Shown in pieces: positions 26,393 through 33,872 of a stretch of 52,564 bases of DNA. The notes under the pieces were generated by a model. It saw only the letters and a list, made by a program, of their open reading frames with translations. It had not been told where the DNA came from and did no database searches. The stretch's first letter is position 1. The number at the start of each line of letters is the position of its first letter. The DNA is from an uncultured Lachnospiraceae bacterium (lineage in GTDB: Bacteria; Bacillota; Clostridia; Lachnospirales; Lachnospiraceae). The stretch covers positions 1-52,564 of the forward strand of contig CAMVGV010000016.1 of NCBI GenBank assembly GCA_947167135.1, written 5' to 3'. The position numbers and the translations under genes are program-made.

Positions 26393-26466
26393 CACTTGTC
26401 ATTGCAAAGAAGACACTTGTCATTCCAAAGAACACACTTGTCATTCTGAGCGAAGCGAAGAATCTT
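26393..26466. repeat. 21-bp tandem repeat ending in a dispersed GTCATTCTGAGCG copy
   Basis: CACTTGTCATTGCAAAGAAGA (26393-26413) and CACTTGTCATTCCAAAGAACA (26414-26434) are followed by CACTTGTCATTCTGAGCG from 26435. This last unit runs into the 27-bp dispersed repeat (26440-26466) also found at 169-195. It fills the gap between xylB and the isomerase and ends shortly before the latter's ribosome binding site. Confidence 0.85.
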
Positions 26467-26486
26467 ATATCATAGGAGGAACCATA

Positions 26487-27962
26487 ATGAACAACATACC
26501 CCAGATCAAAGTCGGTATCGTGGCTGTTTCAAGAGACTGCTTCCCTGCTCCCCTTGCTGTGAACAGGAGAAAGGCTCTCGTAGAAGCCTACACAAAGAAG
26601 TATGGAAAAGACGACATTTATGAGTGCCCCGTAACAATAGTAGAGAGTGAGACCGATATGGTCGCTGCTCTTGAAGACATCAAAAAGAATGAATGTAACG
26701 CTCTTTGTGTATATCTTGGAAACTTCGGACCGGAGATCTCAGAAACCCTTCTTGCAAAGCATTATGACGGACCGAAGATGTTCTGTGCCGCTGCGGAGGA
26801 ATCAAAGGAAACCCTCGGTGTAACCGGAAGAGGAGATGCTTTCTGCGGTATGCTTAATGCAAGCTATAACCTTGCACTCCGAAATACCAAGGCCTGGATC
26901 CCTTCATACCCCGTAGGGGATGCGGAAGACTGCGCAGATATGATACACGAGTTCCTTCCCATAGCGAGAGTCGTAGTGGGACTTGCGAATTTAAAGATCA
27001 TTTCCTTCGGACCCCGTCCCGCAAACTTCCTCGCCTGCAATGCTCCCATAAAGCAGCTTTACAATCTGGGAGTTGAGATCGAAGAGGAGTCCGAGCTCGA
27101 CCTCTTTGAAGCCTATCAGAAGCACGAAGGAGATAAGAGAATACCTGATGTGGTGGCCGACATGACTAAGGAGCTCGGTGACAACAAGATGCTCCCGAAG
27201 CTTGCACAGTATGAGCTCACACTTCTTGATTGGGTGGAGGAGCACAAAGGCTACAGGAAGTATGTAACCCTTACAACCAAGTGCTGGCCTGCATTTCAGG
27301 ATATGTTCAGGTTTGTTCCATGTTATGTTAACAGCCGCCTGACAGGCCGGGGAATCCCTGTTTCCTGCGAGGTAGATATTTACGGCACTCTTTCAGAGTA
27401 TATCGGAATCTGCATAACAGGTGAGCCCGTTACACTCCTTGATATTAATAATTCCGTTCCGAAGGACATGTATAAGGAGTTTATCGAAGGTAAATTCGAT
27501 TATAAGCACAGCGACACCTTTATGGGCTTCCACTGCGGCAATACCTGTTCTTCAAAAATACATAATGCACACCTTGACTATCAGAAGATCATGGCGAATA
27601 CCCATCCGGCGGAATGGTGTGAGGGAACCATTGAGGGAGACATTAATCCCGGAGATATCACCTTCTACCGCCTGCAGTCTACTGCCGACAATATCTTAAG
27701 GGCTTATGCAGCTGAGGGTGAGGTGCTTCCCGTTGCAACACAGTCCTTCGGCGGCATCGGAGTATTTGCAATAAAGGAAATGGGAAGGTTCTACAGATAT
27801 CAGCTTATCGGAAAGAATTTCCCCCATCATGGTGCGGTAATGTTCGGACACTACGGAAAGTCTCTCTATGAAGCACTGAAGTATATAGGAGTAGATCCGA
27901 AGGAGATCGGATATAACCGTCCTGCCGGAGTCAGATATGAGGATGAAAATCCGTTTGCATAA
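26487..27962 (+). CDS. L-fucose/L-arabinose isomerase-family protein
   Basis: This 491-aa cytosolic protein belongs to the FucI/AraA-type aldose-ketose isomerase superfamily. The N-terminal domain (KVGIVAVSRDCFPAPLAVNRR) and the C-terminal half (VYG-type segment ISCEVDIYGTLSEYIGICIT is read as CEVDIYGTLSEYIG, then FMGFHCGNTCSSK and FGGIGVFAIKEMGRFYRY) fit the family. It follows xylulokinase with a strong AGGAGG site. No xylA gene is present, so it may supply the ketose for XylB by acting on xylose, arabinose or another pentose. Exact specificity is not readable. It ends the operon, before the hairpin at 27987. Confidence 0.8.
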   Translation: MNNIPQIKVGIVAVSRDCFPAPLAVNRRKALVEAYTKKYGKDDIYECPVTIVESETDMVAALEDIKKNECNALCVYLGNFGPEISETLLAKHYDGPKMFCAAAEESKETLGVTGRGDAFCGMLNASYNLALRNTKAWIPSYPVGDAEDCADMIHEFLPIARVVVGLANLKIISFGPRPANFLACNAPIKQLYNLGVEIEEESELDLFEAYQKHEGDKRIPDVVADMTKELGDNKMLPKLAQYELTLLDWVEEHKGYRKYVTLTTKCWPAFQDMFRFVPCYVNSRLTGRGIPVSCEVDIYGTLSEYIGICITGEPVTLLDINNSVPKDMYKEFIEGKFDYKHSDTFMGFHCGNTCSSKIHNAHLDYQKIMANTHPAEWCEGTIEGDINPGDITFYRLQSTADNILRAYAAEGEVLPVATQSFGGIGVFAIKEMGRFYRYQLIGKNFPHHGAVMFGHYGKSLYEALKYIGVDPKEIGYNRPAGVRYEDENPFA

Positions 27963-27985
27963 GGGAGAGAGATCATAAATATTTA

Positions 27986-28016
27986 GGGGCCGCAATGAAG
28001 ATTGCGGCCCTGATCA
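27986..28016. terminator. Bidirectional hairpin between the isomerase and EAL genes
   Basis: GGGCCGCAAT (27987-27996) and ATTGCGGCCC (28001-28010) form a perfect 10-bp stem around GAAG. The T-run is weak on the plus strand (TGATCATTTG) and AT-rich on the minus strand. It separates two convergent genes. Confidence 0.65.
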
Positions 28017-28051
28017 TTTGTTACCCTGATCATTAGGGAAGCGAACCTGCC

Positions 28052-30055
28052 TTAAAGGCCGATACTCTTGTCCTTTGTTTTCAGGTACTCCAGGAAATCA
28101 TCTTCCATCAGGGGCTTTGAGAAGTAAAAGCCCTGCATATAATCACAGCCAAGCTCCTCAAGAACCCTTACCATTTGATTTGTCTCCACTCCTTCGCAGA
28201 CTACCTTTAAGCCGCGGCCCTGGAACATAGGGATAAGATCCTCCAGTATACTGTTTTCGGTATTTCCCTCTGTGGGAGATGGAACACAGCCTTCTCCTCC
28301 CGCGGCAAGCGCAAAGGATTGGTCAAAGTACGACCTTACAATGGACTTGTCAATCTTTATTATGCTTAAAGGAAGAGACAGCATATTCATGAGATTTGAA
28401 TAGCCAGTACCGTAATCATCAAGTGAAAAGGTAAAGCCATCCTGCGACAGACGGAGCATATTCTCCATCATAATAGGAGAATCGGAGGCTGCTGTTTCCG
28501 TTATCTCCAGATTGATAAGCCTGGAACTTATGCCGAAGTTTTTTCTGATGGCAATAAGCTCATCTGACAGGTGTTCATTGAGGCATTGTATGGGAGAGAG
28601 ATTCACCTCTATGTAGTCAAGACCGTATTTCCTGATGTCGTGGGTTGCAATGAATTCACAGACCTTTTTATATACCTGCTGTCCGAGCTTTGTGATCCTT
28701 CCGTTGGTTTCCGCGGTTTTAATGAATTCGTCAGGATAAATGATACCAAGCTCATCATCCCGTACACGAACCAGAGCCTCCGCAGAGGTGATACGGTTTG
28801 CGGCGGGTGACCAGATAGGCTGGAACCAAACCTCCAGTTCATCATTATCAAGTGCCTTTTCGAGAGCCTTTCTTATCTTGATCTCATGTCTGGTCTCGTA
28901 CAGGGTATCCTCATCTATGGAAACAAAGGAAAAAGGCCCGTTTTCAAGTGCCTCGGACAGAGCCTTGTTGATCAGGGTATGAACCTCCTGGATCCTTGAC
29001 ATCTTTATTTCCGAAGAAATGTAGGCATGAGCCGGGGAAAAGCGGAAGCTGTTATCAAAAACAGACCAAGGCTTCAGGAAACGGGCATTGATAAGAGCTC
29101 TTTCCTTTGTGAAGTCATACAGGCCGTTTTTCAAAAGGAGAAAGCGTCCGTTATGGATATAAAAGGGATAAACATCCCTCCTGCAGACATCACCCTTAAG
29201 GAAATCCGCAATGGCACTGAGGCAGGGGATCATGATCTCGTCCCCGTAGGTGGTCTTTATGATATTGTAATTCGCAAAGGTAAAGCAGAGGATCGAGCAT
29301 CTCTTTTTTTCAAGATAGAGCTCCTTCTGAAGCTCGCTAAGTCCCTCTCTGGAAAAGAGGCCGGTCCGCTGATCGGTGAAGGCATCGGTATTTGATGCGG
29401 CTATGTAGATTATGAGAACGGAGAGCGTAAAGCCGAAGCAGAGTACCGGAAGTCCGGGAAACAGCACGGCCTGGATAAAGCAGGAAATAAAGGTTATGCC
29501 GGTAAAAAGATATATGGATATCCTCTGTACGGGTCTGGTTTTCTCACGGTGCCTTCCCATATAGAAGCAGCCGTGGATCAAAACCGCCATACCGAAGAAG
29601 AAGATCACGAAAAAACCGGGACCGGGTCTGTAGCCGTTATCGTAGTCATAGGAAAAAACCGCGCCGGTAATGGGATTAGTCAGTATGAAAAGCTCCAGCG
29701 CAGCGAAAAGCAGCAGCGAAAGGCTGCGACCCCTTGGAGAGGCGATCCCGAGCCGGCCGGTAAGTATTATGACCATGGTGCAGAGGATCACGGGGATCAT
29801 GACTACCAGTGCATGATAAAAAAGAACCGAGGCATAGACCACGGGGAAGGAAAACATTCCGGGATGCTTCTCGAAATAATTTGAAAATATATCCAGAATA
29901 TCTGCAAGAGCAATGGTGATCAGAAGGATATTAAATAGAAGAGCCTTCTTTAAGGGCAGCTCACGCCGAAAGATATTGTATATGAGGAGAACAGCCAGCA
30001 CGAAAAGTGAGGCAAGACCGTAATCTATATTCCAGTTCAGAATTTCCTGTGCCAT
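28052..30055 (-). CDS. Membrane protein with degenerate GGDEF and active-looking EAL domain
   Basis: This is a predicted cyclic-di-GMP phosphodiesterase of 667 aa. About eight hydrophobic segments fill residues 1-235, probably a sensory membrane module. A GGDEF-like region follows (DAFTDQRTGLFSREGLSELQ) but without the GGDEF signature. The EAL domain shows EALVRV, NLSP, E-x-T-E (LEITETAA), DDYGTGYS, KIDKSIV and EGVET-QGFYFSKP, so the catalytic metal ligands appear present. An insert of about 25 residues (SFALAAGGEGCVPSPTEG...) interrupts the EAL barrel. No clear ribosome binding site precedes the ATG. It is a single gene flanked by convergent and divergent neighbours. Confidence 0.85.
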   Translation of the reverse strand: MAQEILNWNIDYGLASLFVLAVLLIYNIFRRELPLKKALLFNILLITIALADILDIFSNYFEKHPGMFSFPVVYASVLFYHALVVMIPVILCTMVIILTGRLGIASPRGRSLSLLLFAALELFILTNPITGAVFSYDYDNGYRPGPGFFVIFFFGMAVLIHGCFYMGRHREKTRPVQRISIYLFTGITFISCFIQAVLFPGLPVLCFGFTLSVLIIYIAASNTDAFTDQRTGLFSREGLSELQKELYLEKKRCSILCFTFANYNIIKTTYGDEIMIPCLSAIADFLKGDVCRRDVYPFYIHNGRFLLLKNGLYDFTKERALINARFLKPWSVFDNSFRFSPAHAYISSEIKMSRIQEVHTLINKALSEALENGPFSFVSIDEDTLYETRHEIKIRKALEKALDNDELEVWFQPIWSPAANRITSAEALVRVRDDELGIIYPDEFIKTAETNGRITKLGQQVYKKVCEFIATHDIRKYGLDYIEVNLSPIQCLNEHLSDELIAIRKNFGISSRLINLEITETAASDSPIMMENMLRLSQDGFTFSLDDYGTGYSNLMNMLSLPLSIIKIDKSIVRSYFDQSFALAAGGEGCVPSPTEGNTENSILEDLIPMFQGRGLKVVCEGVETNQMVRVLEELGCDYMQGFYFSKPLMEDDFLEYLKTKDKSIGL

Positions 30056-30110
30056 AAATCTATTTTAAAGCGCTAAAAAACGAGATCGTAAAGTCAATGG
30101 ACAAATGATT

Positions 30111-30137
30111 TTTAGATATCTAAACATCTGTTATAAT
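30111..30137 (+). promoter_or_regulatory. Promoter -10 and palindrome upstream of mnmA
   Basis: TATAAT at 30132-30137 is a perfect -10 box, with only a weak -35 (TTTTTA, 30109-30114). The perfect 14-bp palindrome TTTAGATATCTAAA (30111-30124) lies in the spacer and could be an operator. Confidence 0.45.
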
Positions 30138-30221
30138 ACAATAGCATAGTTCAATCTGAAATTAAATAAGAAAAAATGTAGACTTTTCCTTTGGCTGGTG
30201 AAGTTTTATAGGAGATTTTGA

Positions 30222-31325
30222 ATGAAAAAACGGGCACTAATTGCTATGAGCGGAGGTGTGGACAGCTCGGTAGCGGCATTTCTGATGAAGAAAAAGGGCT
30301 TTGACTGCCTGGGGATCACCATGCGGCTGTTCAGGGGCAACAGTGACAGTGAAGCGCGTCACAGCTGCTGTTCCGATTCGGATATAGACGATGCTGCGGA
30401 GGTTGCGTACAGGATAGGCATTCCCTTTGAGGTTCTGGATTTTTCAAGGGAATTCAGGGAGCAGATAATAGATAAGTTCGTTCGGACCTATGAGAGCGGA
30501 GGTGTCCCAAATCCCTGCATTGACTGCAACAGTGAAATGAAATTCGGACTCCTCTTAAAATACGCCCTTGAAAAGGAATATGATTTTGTCGTGACCGGTC
30601 ATTATGCAAGGATAGATACGGACAAAGTAAGCGGACGCAGGCTTCTTAAGAAGGCCCTTGTTCCTGAAAAGGATCAGAGCTATGTCCTGTACAGACTGAC
30701 GCAGGAACAGCTGTCCCACGTCATATTTCCGCTGGGGGATATGGGGAAGGATGAGACCAGAAGTATAGCGGAGGAAGAGGGCTTCATCAATGCAAAAAAG
30801 CATGACAGCCAGGATATCTGCTTCGTTCCCGACAGGGACTATGCCGGCTTTATGGAAGAGTATTCGGGAAGACCCTACCCCGACGGCGATATCCTTGATC
30901 TCTCGGGAAAAGTGATGGGACGGCATCACGGCGCGGTACGCTATACCAACGGTCAGAGGAGGGGGCTTGGGATCTCCGCACCGGAACCCCTTTACGTGAT
31001 AAAAAAGGATATGAAGGAAAACAAAGTATATGTGGGAGCAGAGGAAGATCTCTACTCGGATACCCTTTACGCTTCGGAGGTAAACTGGATCTCGATCCCC
31101 GCTCCTTCCGGGGAGCTCAGGGTGAAGGCCAGGACGAGATACAGCCAGAAGGAGCAGGATGCTACAGTATACGGGGAAGAGGATCGCCGTATCAGGCTTG
31201 TCTTTGACAAAGCCCAGAGAGCTATTACCCCGGGCCAGGCGGTCGTTTTGTATGACGGTGATACGGTTGTGGGAGGAGGTACGATCGCCGGTCCGGACAG
31301 GCTGCCTCCTAAAGCTGAATGTTGA
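30222..31325 (+). CDS. mnmA: tRNA-uridine 2-sulfurtransferase
   Basis: The enzyme thiolates U34 of tRNA-Lys, -Glu and -Gln in the cytoplasm, using ATP and a persulfide donor. The 367-aa protein shows the PP-loop AMSGGVDSSVAAFLM (residues 8-22), the catalytic cysteine in GGVPNPCIDCN and the second cysteine in HDSQDICFVPD. The sequences VVTGHYARI and GQRRGLGI are also conserved. TAGGAG lies 7 nt before the ATG. It is followed by a broken sugar kinase gene. Confidence 0.94.
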   Translation: MKKRALIAMSGGVDSSVAAFLMKKKGFDCLGITMRLFRGNSDSEARHSCCSDSDIDDAAEVAYRIGIPFEVLDFSREFREQIIDKFVRTYESGGVPNPCIDCNSEMKFGLLLKYALEKEYDFVVTGHYARIDTDKVSGRRLLKKALVPEKDQSYVLYRLTQEQLSHVIFPLGDMGKDETRSIAEEEGFINAKKHDSQDICFVPDRDYAGFMEEYSGRPYPDGDILDLSGKVMGRHHGAVRYTNGQRRGLGISAPEPLYVIKKDMKENKVYVGAEEDLYSDTLYASEVNWISIPAPSGELRVKARTRYSQKEQDATVYGEEDRRIRLVFDKAQRAITPGQAVVLYDGDTVVGGGTIAGPDRLPPKAEC

Positions 31326-31340
31326 ACCCCTTATCTCAAT

Positions 31341-31590
31341 ATGGCAAGAGTGATTACTTTTGGAGAGATAATGATGCGCTTAAATCCGGAGGGATACCGG
31401 AGATTTGTTCAGGCAGACCGTTTCGAAGCAAGCTATGCGGGGGGGGAGGCAAATGTGGCCGTATCCCCTGCAAATTACAGAAATGAAGCATTTTTCGTAA
31501 GTAATATTGGACAGGCATTACTCCTGCTCTTGGAGGAGAACTTCCTGAGATCTGCATAGACGCCTGCAAGGCAGCGGATCGGGACGTGTT
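31341..31590 (+). pseudogene. kdgK: 2-keto-3-deoxygluconate kinase remnant (internal deletion)
   Basis: The first 53 codons encode an intact KDG kinase N-terminus (MARVITFGEIMMRL, GYRRFVQADRF, YAGGEANVAVS). At about 31510 the match jumps to GITPALGGELPEICIDACKA in another frame (from 31514), which belongs roughly 60 residues later in the family. An internal deletion with frameshift therefore removed the middle, and the rest of the gene is missing too. No ribosome binding site precedes the ATG. The original frame stops at 31559. It was part of ketogluconate/uronate catabolism. Confidence 0.75.
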
Positions 31591-31607
31591 CAGAGGTAAT
31601 ACTTATC

Positions 31608-32750
31608 ATGAAGCTTTTATTTGCGTCAGACTCCTTTAAGGGGAGCCTCTCAAGTGAAAAGACCATAGAGCTTTTGACAAAGGCGGCGAGGGAGGTATTC
31701 GGAGACTGCGAGACCTCGGGAGTTCCCGTGGCAGACGGCGGAGAGGGCACCGTGGAGGCTGTAGTAAAGGCTGAGAAGGGTGAAATGGTGAGCTGCAGGG
31801 TTCACGATCCTCTGATGACTGAGATATCCTCTTCCTACGGAGTATTCGGCCAGGATCAGGCAATCATCGAGATGTCAGCGGCTTCCGGTCTTCCTCTTGT
31901 TCCGGAAGCACTGCGTAATCCTATGAATACGACTACTCTTGGTACCGGGGAGCTGATCCTTGATGCTCTGAACAAGGGGTACAGAAAGCTTTCCATAGCA
32001 ATCGGGGGTTCGGCAACCAATGACGGGGGCATGGGATGCGCAAGGGCGCTTGGTGTACGTTTTCTTGATAAGGAAGGGCGTGAGTTAAAGGGCTTCGGAA
32101 GGGATCTTATAAATGTACGATCCATAGATACCTCTGCCCTCGACAGCAGACTAAAGGAATGCAGCATTACGGTGATGTGTGATGTTACCAACCCTCTTTG
32201 CGGGCAGGACGGTGCCACCAGAACCTTCGGAGCACAGAAGGGAGCGACGGAAGAGATACAGGAAGAGCTTGAAAAGGGAATGTGCAATTATCGGGACGTG
32301 ATAAGGAGAGATTTCGGGATCGACTGTGACGCTATTTCCGGAGCCGGGGCAGCGGGAGGATTGGGTGCTGCTCTGTTTGTATTTCTGGAAGGCAGCATGA
32401 AATCAGGTATTGAAGAAGTGCTGGATCTTATTCATTTTGACGAAAGACTCAAGGATGTCGATCTGGTTGTAACGGGTGAAGGCCAGACCGACTGGCAGAG
32501 CTGCTTCGGGAAGGTTATGCAGGGGGTCGGAAAGCGTGCGGAAGCTATGGGTATTCCGGTTCTCGGCCTTTCCGGTTCACTTGGAAGGGATGCCTTAAAT
32601 ATCTGCGGGTACGGCATTTCATCACTTATGACTACCGTAAATGCCCCGATGACTCTCGATGAAGCTCTTGGTAATGCAGAAGAGCTGTACTATGAGGGAG
32701 CAATCCGGATGTTCCGTTTCGTAAAAACCGGCATGGAAATGAGACATTGA
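31608..32750 (+). CDS. Glycerate kinase (GarK/GlxK family)
   Basis: The enzyme phosphorylates D-glycerate to 2- or 3-phosphoglycerate in the cytosol. The 380-aa protein has the family start KLLFASDSFKGSLSS, the PVADGGEGTVEAV segment and AIGGSATNDGGMGCARALG (about residues 127-145). MCDVTNPLCG-x-GA and DLVVTGEGQTDWQS also match, the latter being the conserved EGxxDxQS motif. GAGGT precedes the ATG by about 10 nt. It follows the kdgK remnant, suggesting an older cluster for sugar-acid breakdown that has partly decayed. Which hydroxyl is phosphorylated cannot be told. Confidence 0.9.
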   Translation: MKLLFASDSFKGSLSSEKTIELLTKAAREVFGDCETSGVPVADGGEGTVEAVVKAEKGEMVSCRVHDPLMTEISSSYGVFGQDQAIIEMSAASGLPLVPEALRNPMNTTTLGTGELILDALNKGYRKLSIAIGGSATNDGGMGCARALGVRFLDKEGRELKGFGRDLINVRSIDTSALDSRLKECSITVMCDVTNPLCGQDGATRTFGAQKGATEEIQEELEKGMCNYRDVIRRDFGIDCDAISGAGAAGGLGAALFVFLEGSMKSGIEEVLDLIHFDERLKDVDLVVTGEGQTDWQSCFGKVMQGVGKRAEAMGIPVLGLSGSLGRDALNICGYGISSLMTTVNAPMTLDEALGNAEELYYEGAIRMFRFVKTGMEMRH

Positions 32751-32759
32751 TTTTTTCTG

Positions 32760-32803
32760 TTGACAAATCCCCTGATCCACAGCATAATTTAATTGCAAGC
32801 AAT
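32760..32803 (+). promoter_or_regulatory. Promoter and MarR-type operator upstream of the MarR gene
   Basis: TTGACA (32760-32765) and CATAAT (32783-32788) are 17 bp apart. Immediately downstream, ATTGC-AA-GCAAT (32792-32803) is a 12-bp inverted repeat of the form common in MarR-family operators. It is probably bound by the product of 33043, about 240 bp downstream. Confidence 0.55.
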
Positions 32804-32862
32804 CAAATGACCGTATATACATTGCGGTCATTAATTTTGTTGTGATTACTACCCTGACGCAT

Positions 32863-32941
32863 ATCCCACATCGAAGATGTGGGATGCCACCCCGGCGAGG
32901 TTTATCCCACATCGAAGATGTGGGATGCCACCCCGGCGAGG
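32863..32941. repeat. Two direct 38-bp repeats, each with a perfect hairpin
   Basis: Copies at 32863-32900 and 32904-32941 are identical. Each starts with ATCCCACATC-GAA-GATGTGGGAT (perfect 10-bp stem) and ends with GCCACCCCGGCGAGG. A further hairpin GCGTGCC-AGT-GGCACGC (32947-32963) follows, with a GC-rich tract to 33005. All lie in the leader between the MarR promoter and the gene. Confidence 0.85.
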
Positions 32942-33042
32942 GGCGCTGCGTGCCAGTGGCACGCGTTTAGCGCGGACCGAGTCGGGAGACGAGACGCGAC
33001 GCAACAGGAAGGATCTTTTTTAGAAACATAGGAGATAGTATC

Positions 33043-33483
33043 TTGAGCGAAAAAAAATACGACTGCCTGAAAATCGAGAACCAGATCTGCTTTCCCCTAT
33101 ATGTATGTGCAAAGGAGATAGTAAGGCGTTATAAGCCATTTCTCGATGATCTCGATCTCACGTACACCCAGTATATTGCCATGATGGTCTTATGGGATGT
33201 AAGGAAGACCAATGTAAAGGAGCTGGGTGAAAAGCTTTTCCTTGATTCGGGAACCCTGACACCACTCCTAAAAAAGCTGGAGTCAAAGGGCTATATCGAA
33301 AGAAGGCGGTCCGAAAGCGATGAGAGAAATCTTATAGTAAGCATTACAGATACAGGATTAAACCTGAGGGATAGAGCGCTTTCCATCCCCACAGAGATGG
33401 GAAGATGTGTAAGTCTCAAGGAAAAAGACGCAAAGCAGCTGTATACTTTGTTATACAAGGTGCTGGATATCATTTCCGAATAG
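33043..33483 (+). CDS. MarR-family regulator, OhrR-like
   Basis: This is a 146-aa winged-helix repressor. The N-terminus IENQICFPLYVCAKEI matches OhrR, whose reactive cysteine (here C16) senses organic peroxides; C8 and C22 are additional. The DNA-binding part reads TNVKELGEKLFLDSGTLTPL followed by LKKLESKGYIERRRSESDER, the usual MarR recognition helix and wing. Translation starts at TTG 33043, with GGAG 8 nt upstream. The expected partner gene ohr is not adjacent; instead an unknown 125-aa gene follows 11 nt later. A role in thiol or peroxide sensing is inference from C16. Confidence 0.85.
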   Translation: MSEKKYDCLKIENQICFPLYVCAKEIVRRYKPFLDDLDLTYTQYIAMMVLWDVRKTNVKELGEKLFLDSGTLTPLLKKLESKGYIERRRSESDERNLIVSITDTGLNLRDRALSIPTEMGRCVSLKEKDAKQLYTLLYKVLDIISE

Positions 33484-33494
33484 GAGGTCTGAAG

Positions 33495-33872
33495 ATGGGA
33501 TACAGGGAATCATATGAGCAGTGGAAGGATTTTTTTATAGCCGATTTTAAGCCAAACCTGGCAGAAAACGTGATCGAGGAGCCATTGGAAAATCCCGTGA
33601 CCCACAAGCTGGAGCTGGTCAAGTTCAGTCTTATGGATGCCTTTGAGATAGGGTTTATTTCCGAGTATCTCGCAGACAGGGTGAGAACTGCGGTAATGAA
33701 AGCAAATCTTACCGGAGGATCTCCTGCAGCACTTCTGCATGACGTTGTGATACAGGAGATCAACTTAGGCGACAAGACCATTATAAATATGGTGTTCGGA
33801 AAGAGTATGCCAGCAAACGCCGCACCTGAAAAGGCACCGGATACCTGGTGGGCAGAACAGGGGATGAGATGA
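33495..33872 (+). CDS. Unknown 125-aa protein, partner of the MarR regulator
   Basis: I do not recognise this protein. It is soluble and acidic to neutral, with no signal peptide, membrane segment or cysteine. Its core KLELVKFSLMDAFEIGFISE plus the strand-like VVIQEINLGDKTIINMVFG suggests a small alpha/beta fold, and it ends TWWAEQGMR. AGGAGG (33482-33487) begins inside the MarR stop region and gives ideal spacing to ATG 33495, so the two genes form an operon. It probably is the regulator's target. Its stop codon directly abuts that of the convergent MATE gene. Confidence 0.7.
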   Translation: MGYRESYEQWKDFFIADFKPNLAENVIEEPLENPVTHKLELVKFSLMDAFEIGFISEYLADRVRTAVMKANLTGGSPAALLHDVVIQEINLGDKTIINMVFGKSMPANAAPEKAPDTWWAEQGMR

